64,000 nt of DNA from Kribbella pittospori (GTDB lineage Bacteria; Actinomycetota; Actinomycetes; Propionibacteriales; Kribbellaceae): NCBI RefSeq assembly GCF_004331465.1, contig NZ_SJKB01000001.1:558001-622000 (forward strand), in the 5' to 3' direction. Of the stretch, positions 33,934 to 42,543 are shown one piece after another (within the stretch, counting starts at the first letter, position 1; the number at the start of each line of letters is the position of its first letter). The notes under the pieces are model-generated. The model searched no databases and had not been told where the DNA came from. It was given only the letters and a program-made list of their open reading frames with translations. A program made the position numbers and the translations under genes.

Positions 33934-35178
33934 GTGACCAAGGAAGTCACCGTGGTCGGGGGCGGGGCCATCGGTCTCGCCACCGCCTACTATCTCGCCC
34001 AAGCCGGCGCGGCGGTACGGGTGATCGAAGCCCGTCGGATCGGCAGCGGAGCCTCGTGGGGCAACAGCGGCTGGATCGCCCCCTCGTTCGCCGCGCCGAT
34101 CCCGGCCAGGGGCCTGGTGAGCTACACGTTGAGGTCCCTGTCGGATCCCGCATCTCCGATCTACTTCGCCCTGCGTGCGGACCCCGACTTCATCCGCTGG
34201 GCGTGGAGGTGCTGGCGCCACTGCAACGATGACGCCTTCCAGCGCGGAATGCGGGCTACGGCACAGTTGGGCGAGAAGACCCACGCCCTGTACGCCGAAC
34301 TCGTCGCCGCCAGAATCGACTTCGGCATCGAGCGCGCGGGGATCCTGATGGTGGCCCGCGAGGCCGAAGCGCTCGAGGGTGATCTCGATCGGCTGAAGAT
34401 GCTGGCGAGGTACGGGTATCCGTTGCCCGAGGCAATCTTGACCGAGGACGAGCTGCACAAGGCCGAGCCGCTGCTGTCGGACGAGGTGTCGGCGGGGTTC
34501 GTGATCGAAGGAGAGGCGCACGTCGACCCGGCGAGGATCAGCCGTGGCTTCGCGGACGCCCTCGACGCCGAGATCCTCGAGGGCACCGAGGTTGCCGGAA
34601 TCGAACACCGCAACGGGCGAGCGACCGCACTGCGCACGTCCTCGGGACGGTTCGAGGTCGAGAACGTCGTACTCGCTGCCGGAGCCTGGACCGAACCTCT
34701 CCCGCGGATGCTCGGCGTCAAGCTGCTGATGCAGGCCGGCAAGGGCTACAGCTTCTCCATCCGTCCCCGGATCCAGCCGCGCAGGCCGATTCACTTCGGT
34801 GAGTCGAAGGTGGTCGTCACGCCGCTGTCCGACGGCAAGACGCGCGTCTCCGGGACGATGGAACTGAGCGGCCTCAACCTGCGGCTCGACGAACGCCGCA
34901 TCCACGCCATCAAAGCAGGAGCGCGCAGGTACCTCGCGGACTGGCCCGACGGCACCGTCGAGGACGAGTGGGTCGGGATGAGACCCCTCGCCGCCGACGG
35001 CCTGCCCATCCTGGGACGCGTGCCCGGGTTCGAGAACGTCTATCTCGCGACAGGCCACTCGATGTCAGGCATCACCCTGGCTCCGGCGACCGGTCTGTAC
35101 ATGTCCGAGCTGATCATGACCGGTCGTACGCCGGGCGTGCTGAAGCCGTTCGAACCCGGTCGCGTCATCCGCCCCTGA
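33934..35178 (+). CDS. FAD-dependent D-amino-acid dehydrogenase-like (DadA/DAO family)
   Basis: 414 residues. The dinucleotide-binding start VVGGGAIGLATAYYLAQAG, GSGASWGNSGW, VVLAAGAWTEPL and the C-terminal GMRPLAADGLPILG and ATGHSMSGITLAPATG define the DadA/DAO family. It would oxidise a D-amino acid, or a secondary amino acid such as D-hydroxyproline, to an imine. That could feed the cyclodeaminase-family reductase next to it. It starts with GTG, with AGGAG about seven bases upstream. It ends at a hairpin and converges with glnA. Confidence 0.86.
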   Translation: MTKEVTVVGGGAIGLATAYYLAQAGAAVRVIEARRIGSGASWGNSGWIAPSFAAPIPARGLVSYTLRSLSDPASPIYFALRADPDFIRWAWRCWRHCNDDAFQRGMRATAQLGEKTHALYAELVAARIDFGIERAGILMVAREAEALEGDLDRLKMLARYGYPLPEAILTEDELHKAEPLLSDEVSAGFVIEGEAHVDPARISRGFADALDAEILEGTEVAGIEHRNGRATALRTSSGRFEVENVVLAAGAWTEPLPRMLGVKLLMQAGKGYSFSIRPRIQPRRPIHFGESKVVVTPLSDGKTRVSGTMELSGLNLRLDERRIHAIKAGARRYLADWPDGTVEDEWVGMRPLAADGLPILGRVPGFENVYLATGHSMSGITLAPATGLYMSELIMTGRTPGVLKPFEPGRVIRP

Positions 35179-35185
35179 CGCAACA

Positions 35186-35222
35186 AGTCCACCCGGGCAC
35201 CCTCAGGCGCCACGGGTGGACT
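35186..35222. terminator. Terminator hairpin between the DadA-like gene and glnA
   Basis: AGTCCACCCG at 35186-35195 is perfectly complementary to CGGGTGGACT at 35213-35222, with a 17-base loop that can pair further (GGC/GCC). It lies 8 bases after the oxidase stop and 14 before the convergent glnA stop, so it can serve both. Confidence 0.7.
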
Positions 35223-35235
35223 CGTCAGCTGGTGC

Positions 35236-36660
35236 TCAGACGTCGTAGTACAGCTCGAACTCGTGTGGGTGGGGGCGGAGCTGGATCGGGGCGATTTCCT
35301 GCTCGCGCTTGAGGTCGATCCAGGTCTCGATCAGGTCCTCGGTGAAGACGTCGCCTTCGAGCAGGAAGGCGTGGTCGGCCTCGAGGGCGTCGATCACGGC
35401 CGGGAGCGAGGTGGGCACCTGCGGGATGCTCGCGTGCTCCTCCGGCGGGAGCTCGTAGAGGTCCTTGTCGACCGGGTCGATCGGCTCGATCTTGTTCCGG
35501 ATGCCGTCCAGGCCGGCCAGCAGCTGGGCCGCGAAGGCCAGGTACGGGTTCGCCGACGGGTCGGGGCAGCGGAACTCGATCCGCTTCGCCTTCGGGTTGG
35601 AACCGGTGATAGGGATCCGGATGCAGGCCGAGCGGTTGCGCTGCGAGTAGACCAGGTTGACCGGCGCCTCGAAGCCCGGCACCAGCCGGTGGTAGGAGTT
35701 CACCGTCGGGTTGGTGAAGGCCAGCAGCGACGGGGCGTGCTTGAGCAGGCCGCCGATGTACCAGCGGGCCACGTCGGACAGGCCGCCGTACCCGGACTCG
35801 TCGTAGAACAGCGCGTCGCCGCCGGAGAACAGCGACTGGTGGCAGTGCATGCCGGAGCCGTTGTCACCGAAGATCGGCTTGGGCATGAAGGTCGCGGTCT
35901 TGCCGGCCGCCCAGGCGGTGTTCTTGACGATGTACTTGAACTTCTGCAGGTTGTCCGCGGTCTTCAGCAGCTCGTCGAAGCGGAAGTTGATCTCCGCCTG
36001 ACCCGCCGTACCGACCTCGTGGTGCGCGCGCTCGACCAGCAGGCCGGACCGCTCCAGGGCCAGCGTGATGTCGTCGCGCAGGTCGCCGAAGTGGTCGGTC
36101 GGCGCGACCGGGAAGTAGCCACCCTTGTAGCGGACCTTGTAGCCGCGGTTGCCGCCGTCCTCGACCCGACCGGTGTTCCAGGCGCCGGCGACCGAGTCGA
36201 TCGAGTAGTAGCCGGAGTTCGCCTTGGTCTCGAACCGGACGTCGTCGAAGACGTAGAACTCGGCCTCGGGCGCGAAGAACGCGGTGTCGGCGATGCCGGT
36301 CGACTTCAGGTACTCCTGCGCCTTGCGGGCGATGTTGCGCGGGTCGCGGCTGTACGCCTCGCCGGTCAGCGGGTCGTGCACGAAGAAGTTGATGGCCAGC
36401 GTCTTGGTGCCGCGGTACTCGTCGACGAAGGCGGAGGTCGGGTCGGGCAGCAGCTTCATGTCGGACTCGTGGATCTGCTGGAACCCGCGTACCGACGACC
36501 CGTCGAACATCAGGCCCTCTTCGAAGACCTCGGGTCCGAACGACGACACCGGGACGGTGAAGTGCTGCATGATGCCCGGCAGGTCGCAGAACCGGACGTC
36601 GATGATCTCGACGCCCTCGTCCTTGACGTAGGCGAGCAGCTCCTCAGCGCTGGAAAACAT
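35236..36660 (-). CDS. glnA: Glutamine synthetase type I
   Basis: 474 residues. It makes glutamine from glutamate, ammonia and ATP as a cytoplasmic dodecamer. Recognisable motifs are [40 protein letters not shown] and [10 protein letters not shown]402 in [11 protein letters not shown] is the adenylylation site of the GSI-beta type, so GlnE-type control is expected. GAGGAG lies six bases before the ATG. A four-box GlnR operator lies 51-88 bases upstream. In mycobacteria the neighbouring genes are also an RDD protein, a DUF4191 protein and lipA. Confidence 0.97.
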   Translation of the reverse strand: MFSSAEELLAYVKDEGVEIIDVRFCDLPGIMQHFTVPVSSFGPEVFEEGLMFDGSSVRGFQQIHESDMKLLPDPTSAFVDEYRGTKTLAINFFVHDPLTGEAYSRDPRNIARKAQEYLKSTGIADTAFFAPEAEFYVFDDVRFETKANSGYYSIDSVAGAWNTGRVEDGGNRGYKVRYKGGYFPVAPTDHFGDLRDDITLALERSGLLVERAHHEVGTAGQAEINFRFDELLKTADNLQKFKYIVKNTAWAAGKTATFMPKPIFGDNGSGMHCHQSLFSGGDALFYDESGYGGLSDVARWYIGGLLKHAPSLLAFTNPTVNSYHRLVPGFEAPVNLVYSQRNRSACIRIPITGSNPKAKRIEFRCPDPSANPYLAFAAQLLAGLDGIRNKIEPIDPVDKDLYELPPEEHASIPQVPTSLPAVIDALEADHAFLLEGDVFTEDLIETWIDLKREQEIAPIQLRPHPHEFELYYDV

Positions 36661-36710
36661 ACGTACTCCTCGGGGTGGCTCAGAGATTCATCTGAACGTA
36701 GGGCCTGCCG

Positions 36711-36748
36711 ATTACTCGGCCGTGACCCCAATGTTTCGCGGATGTTAC
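36711..36748 (-). promoter_or_regulatory. GlnR operator of glnA
   Basis: On the minus strand the order is GTAAC (36748-36744), GAAAC (36737-36733), GTCAC (36726-36722) and GTAAT (36715-36711), each separated by exactly six bases. This is the a-box/b-box layout (GTnAC-N6-GAAAC) known for actinobacterial GlnR at glnA and amtB. It lies 51-88 bases upstream of the start and predicts nitrogen-responsive activation. Confidence 0.85.
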
Positions 36749-36837
36749 GCCCAGCGTGTCCGCGCTGACCCACTGGTGTACGGCGGTGACGGCCTGAGAT
36801 CTCCCGGTCCGCTGTGTCCCGGCCCGGACCGCTTCCG

Positions 36838-36843
36838 TAGGCT
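36838..36843 (+). promoter_or_regulatory. -10-like TAGGCT, leaderless start of the RDD gene
   Basis: TAGGCT ends seven bases before the ATG at 36851, and no ribosome site lies between. The identical hexamer occurs eight bases before starts at 40475 and 51039. No good -35 match is visible. Confidence 0.5.
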
Positions 36844-36850
36844 AGCCATC

Positions 36851-37312
36851 ATGGCATCATCCGCGCAGCCGGGCACAGGACCCTCCGAGGAATTCCGGTT
36901 CCCGGGGAACCGGCTGGGACTCCCGGCCACCGGACCGGGCTCGGTCGCGGGCTGGGGCCGCCGCATCCTGGCGCTGCTGCTGGACTGGCTGATCGCCGGG
37001 CTGATCGCGTCCGCGATCACGTCGAAGCCCATCTGGGCGGGCGGCAACGACTTCGGGACCGCGCAACTGGTCACCTTCTTCGCCATCACCGCGATCCTGA
37101 CCGGGCTGGCCGGCGGCACCATCGGTCACCGTGTGTGCGGGATGCGGGTGATCCCGATCCGCGGCACCACCAGTTACACGACGCAACCGGGGCTCCTGGC
37201 CGGCGTCATCCGCGCGTTCCTGATCTGCCTGCTGATCCCGGCCGTCGTCTACGACCGCGACCGCCGCGGCCTCCACGATCGCGCCGCGAACACCGCCGTC
37301 GTACTGCGGTAG
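36851..37312 (+). CDS. RDD family membrane protein
   Basis: 153 residues. The RDD pattern is clear: GWGRRILALLLDWLIAGLIA (R and DD/DW), a second hydrophobic helix (LVTFFAITAILTGLAGGTIGH), MRVI and a third (GLLAGVIRAFLICLLIPAVV), then the closing DRDRRGLHDRAANTAVV. The function is unknown, and an ion/proton role has been suggested for some members. The same protein adjoins glnA in mycobacteria. It diverges from glnA, and its stop directly abuts the stop of the methyltransferase gene. Confidence 0.85.
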   Translation: MASSAQPGTGPSEEFRFPGNRLGLPATGPGSVAGWGRRILALLLDWLIAGLIASAITSKPIWAGGNDFGTAQLVTFFAITAILTGLAGGTIGHRVCGMRVIPIRGTTSYTTQPGLLAGVIRAFLICLLIPAVVYDRDRRGLHDRAANTAVVLR

Positions 37313-38590
37313 TCAGCGCCGGGTGAGCCGGAGCTGGACGTCGTCCAGGTAGCCGGTGCGGAAGCCGGCCTCGGAGTACGCGAGGTAGAACTCCCACATC
37401 CGGCGGAAGGTGTCGTCGAAGCCGAGATCGGCGATGGCCGGCCAGCGTTCGATGAAGCGGTTCCGCCAGATCCGCAGGGTCCGCGCGTAGTCGGCACCGA
37501 GGTGCCGGAGCACCTCGAGACGCATTCCGGTGTGCCGCGTGGTGATGTCGTCGATCACCTTGATCGAGGGGATCAGGCCGCCGGGGAAGATGTACTTCTG
37601 CACCCAGGTGAACGTGTTCCGGGTGGCCAGCATCCGCTCGTGCGGCATCACGATCGCCTGGACGACGGCGACCCCACCGGGCGCGAGCCGCCGCTCGATC
37701 GCGTCGAAGTAGACCGGCCAGTACTTCTCGCCGACCGCCTCGATCATCTCCACGCTCAGTACGGCGTCGAACTCGCCGATCTGATCCCGGTAGTCACGCA
37801 ACGCGACCTGCACCCGGTCGCCCACGCCGGCGTCCGCGATCCGGCGCTGAGCCATCAACGCCTGCTGCGACGCGATCGTGATCGCGGTGACCCAGGCACC
37901 ACGCTGCGCGGCGCGGATCGCCAGGCTGGCCCAGCCGCACCCGATGTCGAGCACCCGCGATCCGGACACCACCCCGGCCGCGTCGAGGATCGCGTCGAGC
38001 TTGTTCAGCTGCGCCTGCGTGAGTTCGTCGTACGACGCTGTCGCCAGGTCAGCTGCAGCGGCGGGGCCGAAGTACGCCGCCGAGTAGGTCAAGGTGGGGT
38101 CGAGGAACTCGGAGAACATCGAGTTGCTGAGGTCGTAGTGGCGGCTGACGTTCTCACGGGCGCCGGCCCGGTCGTTCTCCTGGTCGCCCGGCTGGGACCG
38201 GGTCACCAGCCAGCGCAGCGACTGTGCCCATCTGGGCAGCAGGTGCCGGGTCTCCTCGTTGCTGAACCGCTCTGCGAACGGGACGAGCAGATCGGACAGG
38301 TCGGTGCCCGGCTCGGGATCCCAGTCGCCGGCCAGATAGGCCTCACCGAATCCGGACCCGGCGTCGTGACCCAGCCGGTCCAGGAACGCGGCGCTGCGGT
38401 GCACCCGCATCGCCGGCCCGCCGAGGCCGTAGGACCTGTTCTCGAGGTGGATCGTGGCCGGCAGGTCCCTGGCGATCAGACGGAGCGCGGCCAGCGCGCC
38501 GGCCCGGCGTACCGGGTTCGACCGAGGGCGGGCCAGCGTCGGCCACGTCTCGGTCACCGGCTGATGCACAACCGGCAGGAGATCCGTCAT
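37313..38590 (-). CDS. Cyclopropane-fatty-acyl-phospholipid synthase family methyltransferase
   Basis: 425 residues. It has ENVSRHYDLSNSMFSEFLDP, TYSAAYF, the SAM-binding VLDIGCGWASLAIRAA, VLSVEMIEAVGEKYWPVYF and KYIFPGGLIPS. This family transfers a methyl or methylene group from SAM to unsaturated membrane lipid chains. The glycine-rich motif reads GCGWAS where GCGWGG is usual. The ATG at 38590 is preferred over an upstream in-frame extension because the sequence before it lacks family similarity. It is an accessory gene inserted between the RDD and DUF4191 genes, which are adjacent in mycobacteria. Confidence 0.87.
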   Translation of the reverse strand: MTDLLPVVHQPVTETWPTLARPRSNPVRRAGALAALRLIARDLPATIHLENRSYGLGGPAMRVHRSAAFLDRLGHDAGSGFGEAYLAGDWDPEPGTDLSDLLVPFAERFSNEETRHLLPRWAQSLRWLVTRSQPGDQENDRAGARENVSRHYDLSNSMFSEFLDPTLTYSAAYFGPAAAADLATASYDELTQAQLNKLDAILDAAGVVSGSRVLDIGCGWASLAIRAAQRGAWVTAITIASQQALMAQRRIADAGVGDRVQVALRDYRDQIGEFDAVLSVEMIEAVGEKYWPVYFDAIERRLAPGGVAVVQAIVMPHERMLATRNTFTWVQKYIFPGGLIPSIKVIDDITTRHTGMRLEVLRHLGADYARTLRIWRNRFIERWPAIADLGFDDTFRRMWEFYLAYSEAGFRTGYLDDVQLRLTRR

Positions 38591-38755
38591 GATCGTCAAC
38601 CTCGTGTCCTCGATCCGTCCTGGTCGCACCTTAAGGCCCAACCTCCGCCCCACGACGCGACACGAAGGCACACTCGTGCCACGTCACGGACAGATCAACT
38701 GATGAGCGGCCGCCGGGTTACCCCGGCATCTCGCTCGTCGCCCCCCAGCGCCGAG

Positions 38756-39454
38756 TCAGCGGCCCTTCATGGCCTGCCTGGCGCCCTTGAGGCTGGTCGG
38801 CACCGGGCCCTTCGGCATCGGCACCTGCGGGCGGACGGCGTCCAGCGCCTTCAGCCGCTGCAGCAGGTCGGTGATCTCCGACGGCTGGAGCGCCTGGGGC
38901 AGCTTCATCACGTGCTTGGTGAGCTTGCGGATGTCGATCTCGTCCTCGCCCTGCCCGGCCACGATCTGGATCACCGGCGCGCCACCGGCCACCCGGTTGT
39001 GCTTCTTGCCCTCGGCGGCGAGCAGGTTCTTCACCCGGCTCGCCTGCCCCTCGCCAACCAGCACGATGCCGGGACGGCCGACGACCCGGTGCACGATGTC
39101 GGCGTTCTTGGTGACCGCCACGGCGGGCGTCACGGTCCAGCCACGACGCAGGGTCTGCAGCGCGGACGCGGCCGCACCCGCCTGGCCCTCGATCTGGCTG
39201 TACGCCGCCTTCTCGACCCTGCGGCCGAAGATGATCGTGGCGGCGAGGAAGCCGAGCGCGACACCCAGCGGGATCCACACCATCAGCGGCCCGACCAGCA
39301 GACCGACCACCACGAAGACGGCGACGACGCCCAGGAAGATCCCGGCGAGCACCAGTCCGATCGTCGGGTCGGACTTCCTGGTCATCTTGTACGCCGAGGC
39401 GATCTGCTTCAGCCGACCGGTCTTCTTCTCTTCGGGCGCGTCGTTCTTGGCCAT
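38756..39454 (-). CDS. DUF4191 domain-containing membrane protein
   Basis: 232 residues. A basic N-terminus is followed by two close transmembrane helices (about 31-77), then a cytoplasmic domain with RRVEKAAYSQIEGQAGAA and GRPGIVLVGEG. This is the actinobacterial DUF4191 family (Rv2219 type), of unknown function. It lies 19 bases downstream of lipA on the same strand, as in mycobacteria, suggesting a role linked to lipoylation or membrane lipids, but that rests only on synteny. Confidence 0.88.
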   Translation of the reverse strand: MAKNDAPEEKKTGRLKQIASAYKMTRKSDPTIGLVLAGIFLGVVAVFVVVGLLVGPLMVWIPLGVALGFLAATIIFGRRVEKAAYSQIEGQAGAAASALQTLRRGWTVTPAVAVTKNADIVHRVVGRPGIVLVGEGQASRVKNLLAAEGKKHNRVAGGAPVIQIVAGQGEDEIDIRKLTKHVMKLPQALQPSEITDLLQRLKALDAVRPQVPMPKGPVPTSLKGARQAMKGR

Positions 39455-39473
39455 CTCTCCCGGATCCCTGTGT

Positions 39474-40418
39474 TTAAGCGGTCTGTTCCGCGGCGTTCAT
39501 CCGCGACTCCACAGCCTGACGGTACAGCCGACCGGCCCGGTACGACGAACGCACGAGGGGTCCGGACATGACTCCGGCGAAACCGATCGCCTCGGCCTCG
39601 CCCTGCAGTTCCACGAACTCCTCGGGCCGGACCCACCGCTCGACCGGGTGGTGCCGCACCGAGGGGCGCAGGTACTGGGTGATGGTGATGATCTCGCAGC
39701 CGGCGGCGTGCAGGTCGCGCAGCGCCTGGCTGACCTCGTCCCGGGTCTCGCCCATGCCGAGGATCAGGTTCGACTTGGTCACCAGGCCGTAGTCGCGGGC
39801 CTGGGTGATGACGTCCAGCGAGCGCTCGTAGCGGAAGCCCGGCCGGATCCGGCGGAAGATCCGCGGCACCGTCTCGACGTTGTGCGCGAACACCTCGGGC
39901 CGCGACGAGAACACCTCGGCCAGCTGCTCGGGAACCGCGTTGAAGTCGGGCGCGAGCATCTCGACGCCGGTGCCCGGGTTCAGCTCGTGGATCTGGCGGA
40001 TCGTCTCGGCGTACAGCCAGGCGCCGCCGTCGTCCAGGTCGTCGCGGGCGACGCCGGTCACGGTTGCGTAGCGCAGGCCCATGGTCCGGACCGACTCGGC
40101 GACCCGGCGCGGCTCGTCCCGGTCCAGCGCCTCCGGCTTGCCGGTGTCGATCTGGCAGAAGTCGCAGCGGCGGGTGCATTGGTCACCGCCGATGAGGAAC
40201 GTGGCCTCGCGGTCTTCCCAGCACTCGAAGATGTTCGGGCAGCCGGCTTCCTGACACACGGTGTGCAGCTGCTCGGACTTCACCAGCTTCTGCAGTGCCT
40301 GGTACTCCGGGCCCATCTTGGCCCTGGTCTTGATCCAGTCGGGTTTGCGCTCGATCGGGGTCTCCGCGTTGCGCACCTCGAGCCTGAGTAGCTTCCGTCC
40401 TTCTGGGGCGATCGTCAC
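39474..40418 (-). CDS. lipA: Lipoyl synthase
   Basis: 314 residues. This radical-SAM enzyme inserts two sulfurs into octanoyl groups on E2 and GcvH proteins. The auxiliary cluster ligands are C55, C60 and C66 in [12 protein letters not shown]. The SAM cluster is C81-x3-C85-x2-C88 (CTRRCDFC). The C-terminal RSSY (290-293) supplies the Ser ligand to the auxiliary cluster. It starts with GTG, with GGAG close upstream. Its substrates are encoded nearby (E2 at 55960), but lipB is about 12 kb away. Confidence 0.97.
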   Translation of the reverse strand: MTIAPEGRKLLRLEVRNAETPIERKPDWIKTRAKMGPEYQALQKLVKSEQLHTVCQEAGCPNIFECWEDREATFLIGGDQCTRRCDFCQIDTGKPEALDRDEPRRVAESVRTMGLRYATVTGVARDDLDDGGAWLYAETIRQIHELNPGTGVEMLAPDFNAVPEQLAEVFSSRPEVFAHNVETVPRIFRRIRPGFRYERSLDVITQARDYGLVTKSNLILGMGETRDEVSQALRDLHAAGCEIITITQYLRPSVRHHPVERWVRPEEFVELQGEAEAIGFAGVMSGPLVRSSYRAGRLYRQAVESRMNAAEQTA

Positions 40419-40460
40419 GACTCCAAGGGTACGCGGCCCTGGTCAGGGGTGATCCACCCG

Positions 40461-40466
40461 TAGGCT
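40461..40466 (+). promoter_or_regulatory. -10-like TAGGCT, leaderless start of the histidine kinase gene
   Basis: TAGGCT lies eight bases before the ATG at 40475. The short intergenic region (56 bases to the divergent lipA start) leaves no space for a leader with a ribosome site. Confidence 0.5.
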
Positions 40467-40474
40467 GATGGGCT

Positions 40475-41848
40475 ATGGCCACGCTTGAACTGGGTACGAC
40501 GTCCGCGGCCGCCGAACCGGGGACACCACCCGGCACCGGGACGACTGTCCGGGGCTGGGTGCGGCCCGGTCCGACCGCGGCGCAGCGGCGTGCCGACGTA
40601 CTGCTGGGCCTCGGGATGGCCGTCGCCGCGGTGATCGGCACCGAGTTGGCGCGGGGCGCCTCGTCGACCCACGTGGATCTCGGGATCGGCGGAGTCGAGG
40701 CGTACGTGCTGAGTGCGGCGGTCTCTCTGCCGCTGTGCTTCCGCCGCCGGTTCCCGATCCCGGTGCTGCTGGCGGTCGCGGCGCTGTTCGTGGTCACGGG
40801 GGAGCGGGCGACCTTCGCCTTCGCCAGCAACCTCACCACCCAGGCGTCGCTGTTCATGGCCATCTACGCGGCCGTCGCCTGGTCCCGGGACCGGCGGCTG
40901 ATGAAGGCGGCGGTCGCGGTCGTCTTCATCGGGATGTTCGGCTGGCTGGCGATCAACTTCGTCAGAGCCCTGCGCAACAACGAGATCGAGGGCCCGAACC
41001 ACGCGCTGCTCTCGCCGTACGTCTCCAGCGTGATCCTCACCGTCGCGCTGAACATCCTCTACTTCTTCGGCGCCTATTTCTGGGGCCGGACCGCGTGGGG
41101 CACCGCTCGGCAGCGCCATGAACTCGAGCAGCAGGCCACCGAGCTCGCCGTTCAGCAGGAGGCGAACTCCCGCCGCGCCGTGATCGACGAGCGGCTGCGG
41201 ATCTCCCGCGAGCTGCACGACGTCGTCGCGCACCACATCAGCAGCATCGGCGTGCAGGCCGGCGGCGCCCGGCGGGTGATGGACTCCGACCCCGACGCGG
41301 CCAAGAACGCGCTGAGCGTGATCGAGAACTCCAGCCGTACGGCGGTCAACGAGATGCGCCAGCTCCTCGGCATGCTCCGCGCCGCGGACCCGGACGTCGA
41401 CCTGGAGACGCCGGCTGCCAAGGCGCCGCAGGCGGGCGCCGATCGGCTCCCGGCGCTGATTGCGGATGTGAACGGCGAGGGCCTGTCGGTCGGCTTCCAC
41501 CAGATCGGCCAGCCGGTCCAGCTGCCCGAGACGGTCTCGGTGTCGGTCTACCGGATCGCCCAGGAAGCGCTGACCAACGTACGGCGGCACTCGACGGCGC
41601 GGAGTGCTCACATCACGCTGCGTTATCTTGGTGACTCGGTCGAGCTCGAGGTGATCGACGACGGCAGGCCCAAGCACGCCCCGGTCGGCAGCCGGCTCGG
41701 CCATGTCGGGATCCGTGAGAGGGTCGGTCTGCTCGGCGGCGAGACCGAGATCGGGCCGCGCGCAACAGCAGCCGGTGGCTTCCGGGTCCGGGTTCGGATC
41801 CCGCTCGACCCGCAGAACCGCCCGCTGCAAGGAGGAGACCAGGGATGA
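40475..41848 (+). CDS. NarL-family sensor histidine kinase
   Basis: 457 residues. After a 35-residue cytoplasmic tail come about five transmembrane helices (about 40-200), a coiled linker, then the HisKA_3 box with phospho-acceptor H248 in ISRELHDVVAHHISS. The ATPase domain has VYRIAQEALTNVRRH (N box) and VGIRERVGLLGGE (G box). No extracytoplasmic sensor domain is seen, so it may sense the membrane. It overlaps the response regulator by four bases. The target genes are unknown. Confidence 0.9.
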   Translation: MATLELGTTSAAAEPGTPPGTGTTVRGWVRPGPTAAQRRADVLLGLGMAVAAVIGTELARGASSTHVDLGIGGVEAYVLSAAVSLPLCFRRRFPIPVLLAVAALFVVTGERATFAFASNLTTQASLFMAIYAAVAWSRDRRLMKAAVAVVFIGMFGWLAINFVRALRNNEIEGPNHALLSPYVSSVILTVALNILYFFGAYFWGRTAWGTARQRHELEQQATELAVQQEANSRRAVIDERLRISRELHDVVAHHISSIGVQAGGARRVMDSDPDAAKNALSVIENSSRTAVNEMRQLLGMLRAADPDVDLETPAAKAPQAGADRLPALIADVNGEGLSVGFHQIGQPVQLPETVSVSVYRIAQEALTNVRRHSTARSAHITLRYLGDSVELEVIDDGRPKHAPVGSRLGHVGIRERVGLLGGETEIGPRATAAGGFRVRVRIPLDPQNRPLQGGDQG

Positions 41849-42543
41849 CCGACCCAGGCATGACCGACGCGGTGACCGAGCCGATGCGCGTCCTGCTGGT
41901 GGACGACCAGGACCTGGTCCGGGCCGGGTTCCGGATGATCCTGTCGGTCGAGCCGGAGATCGAGGTGGTCGGCGAGGCCTCCGACGGGGAGAAGGCGATC
42001 GAGCTCGCGCTGGCGCTGCGGCCGGACGTCGTACTGATGGATGTCCAGATGCCCGGCATGGACGGGATCACCGCGACCCAGCGGATCGTCGCGGCGGACG
42101 CGGGCAAGGTCGTCATCCTGACGACGTTCGACCGGGACGACTACCTGTTCGAGTCGCTCGGCGCCGGGGCCAGCGGGTTCCTGCTCAAGAACACGGCGCC
42201 CGAGGACCTGGTCGACGCGATCCAGGTCGTGCACTCCGGTCATGCGCTGCTCGCGCCCGAGGTGACCCGTCGGGTCATCAAGCGGTTCACCGGTGGCGGC
42301 GAGCGGGTCTACCGCCCGGACCTGCTGGAGGACCTGACCGAGCGCGAGCGTGAGGTGCTCGGCCTGATCGCCCGCGGCCTGACCAACACCGAGATCGCCA
42401 ACCAGTTGTACGTCGGCGAGGCCACGGTCAAGACCCACGTCTCCCGCGTGCTGCTCAAGCTCGGCTTGCGCGACCGCGTCCAGGCCGTCGTCTTCGCCTA
42501 CGAGTGCGGCTTGGTCACCCCTGGCGACGACCCGACCGGCTGA
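41845..42543 (+). CDS. NarL/FixJ-family response regulator
   Basis: 232 residues. The receiver domain has D20/D21 (LLVDDQD), the phospho-acceptor D66 in VVLMDVQMPGMDG and Lys in GFLLKNTAPEDL. The LuxR-type helix-turn-helix is LTEREREVLGLIARGLTNTEIANQL. AAGGAGGAG precedes the ATG. It is the partner of the preceding kinase. Its last 46 bases overlap the end of the convergent LtrA-type gene on the other strand. Confidence 0.92.
   Translation: MTDPGMTDAVTEPMRVLLVDDQDLVRAGFRMILSVEPEIEVVGEASDGEKAIELALALRPDVVLMDVQMPGMDGITATQRIVAADAGKVVILTTFDRDDYLFESLGAGASGFLLKNTAPEDLVDAIQVVHSGHALLAPEVTRRVIKRFTGGGERVYRPDLLEDLTEREREVLGLIARGLTNTEIANQLYVGEATVKTHVSRVLLKLGLRDRVQAVVFAYECGLVTPGDDPTG

Noticed and set aside
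35263..36768. A 501-codon plus-strand open frame opposite glnA
   Set aside because: glnA is certain, and the antisense translation is repetitive Val/Arg/Asp-rich and carries no domain.
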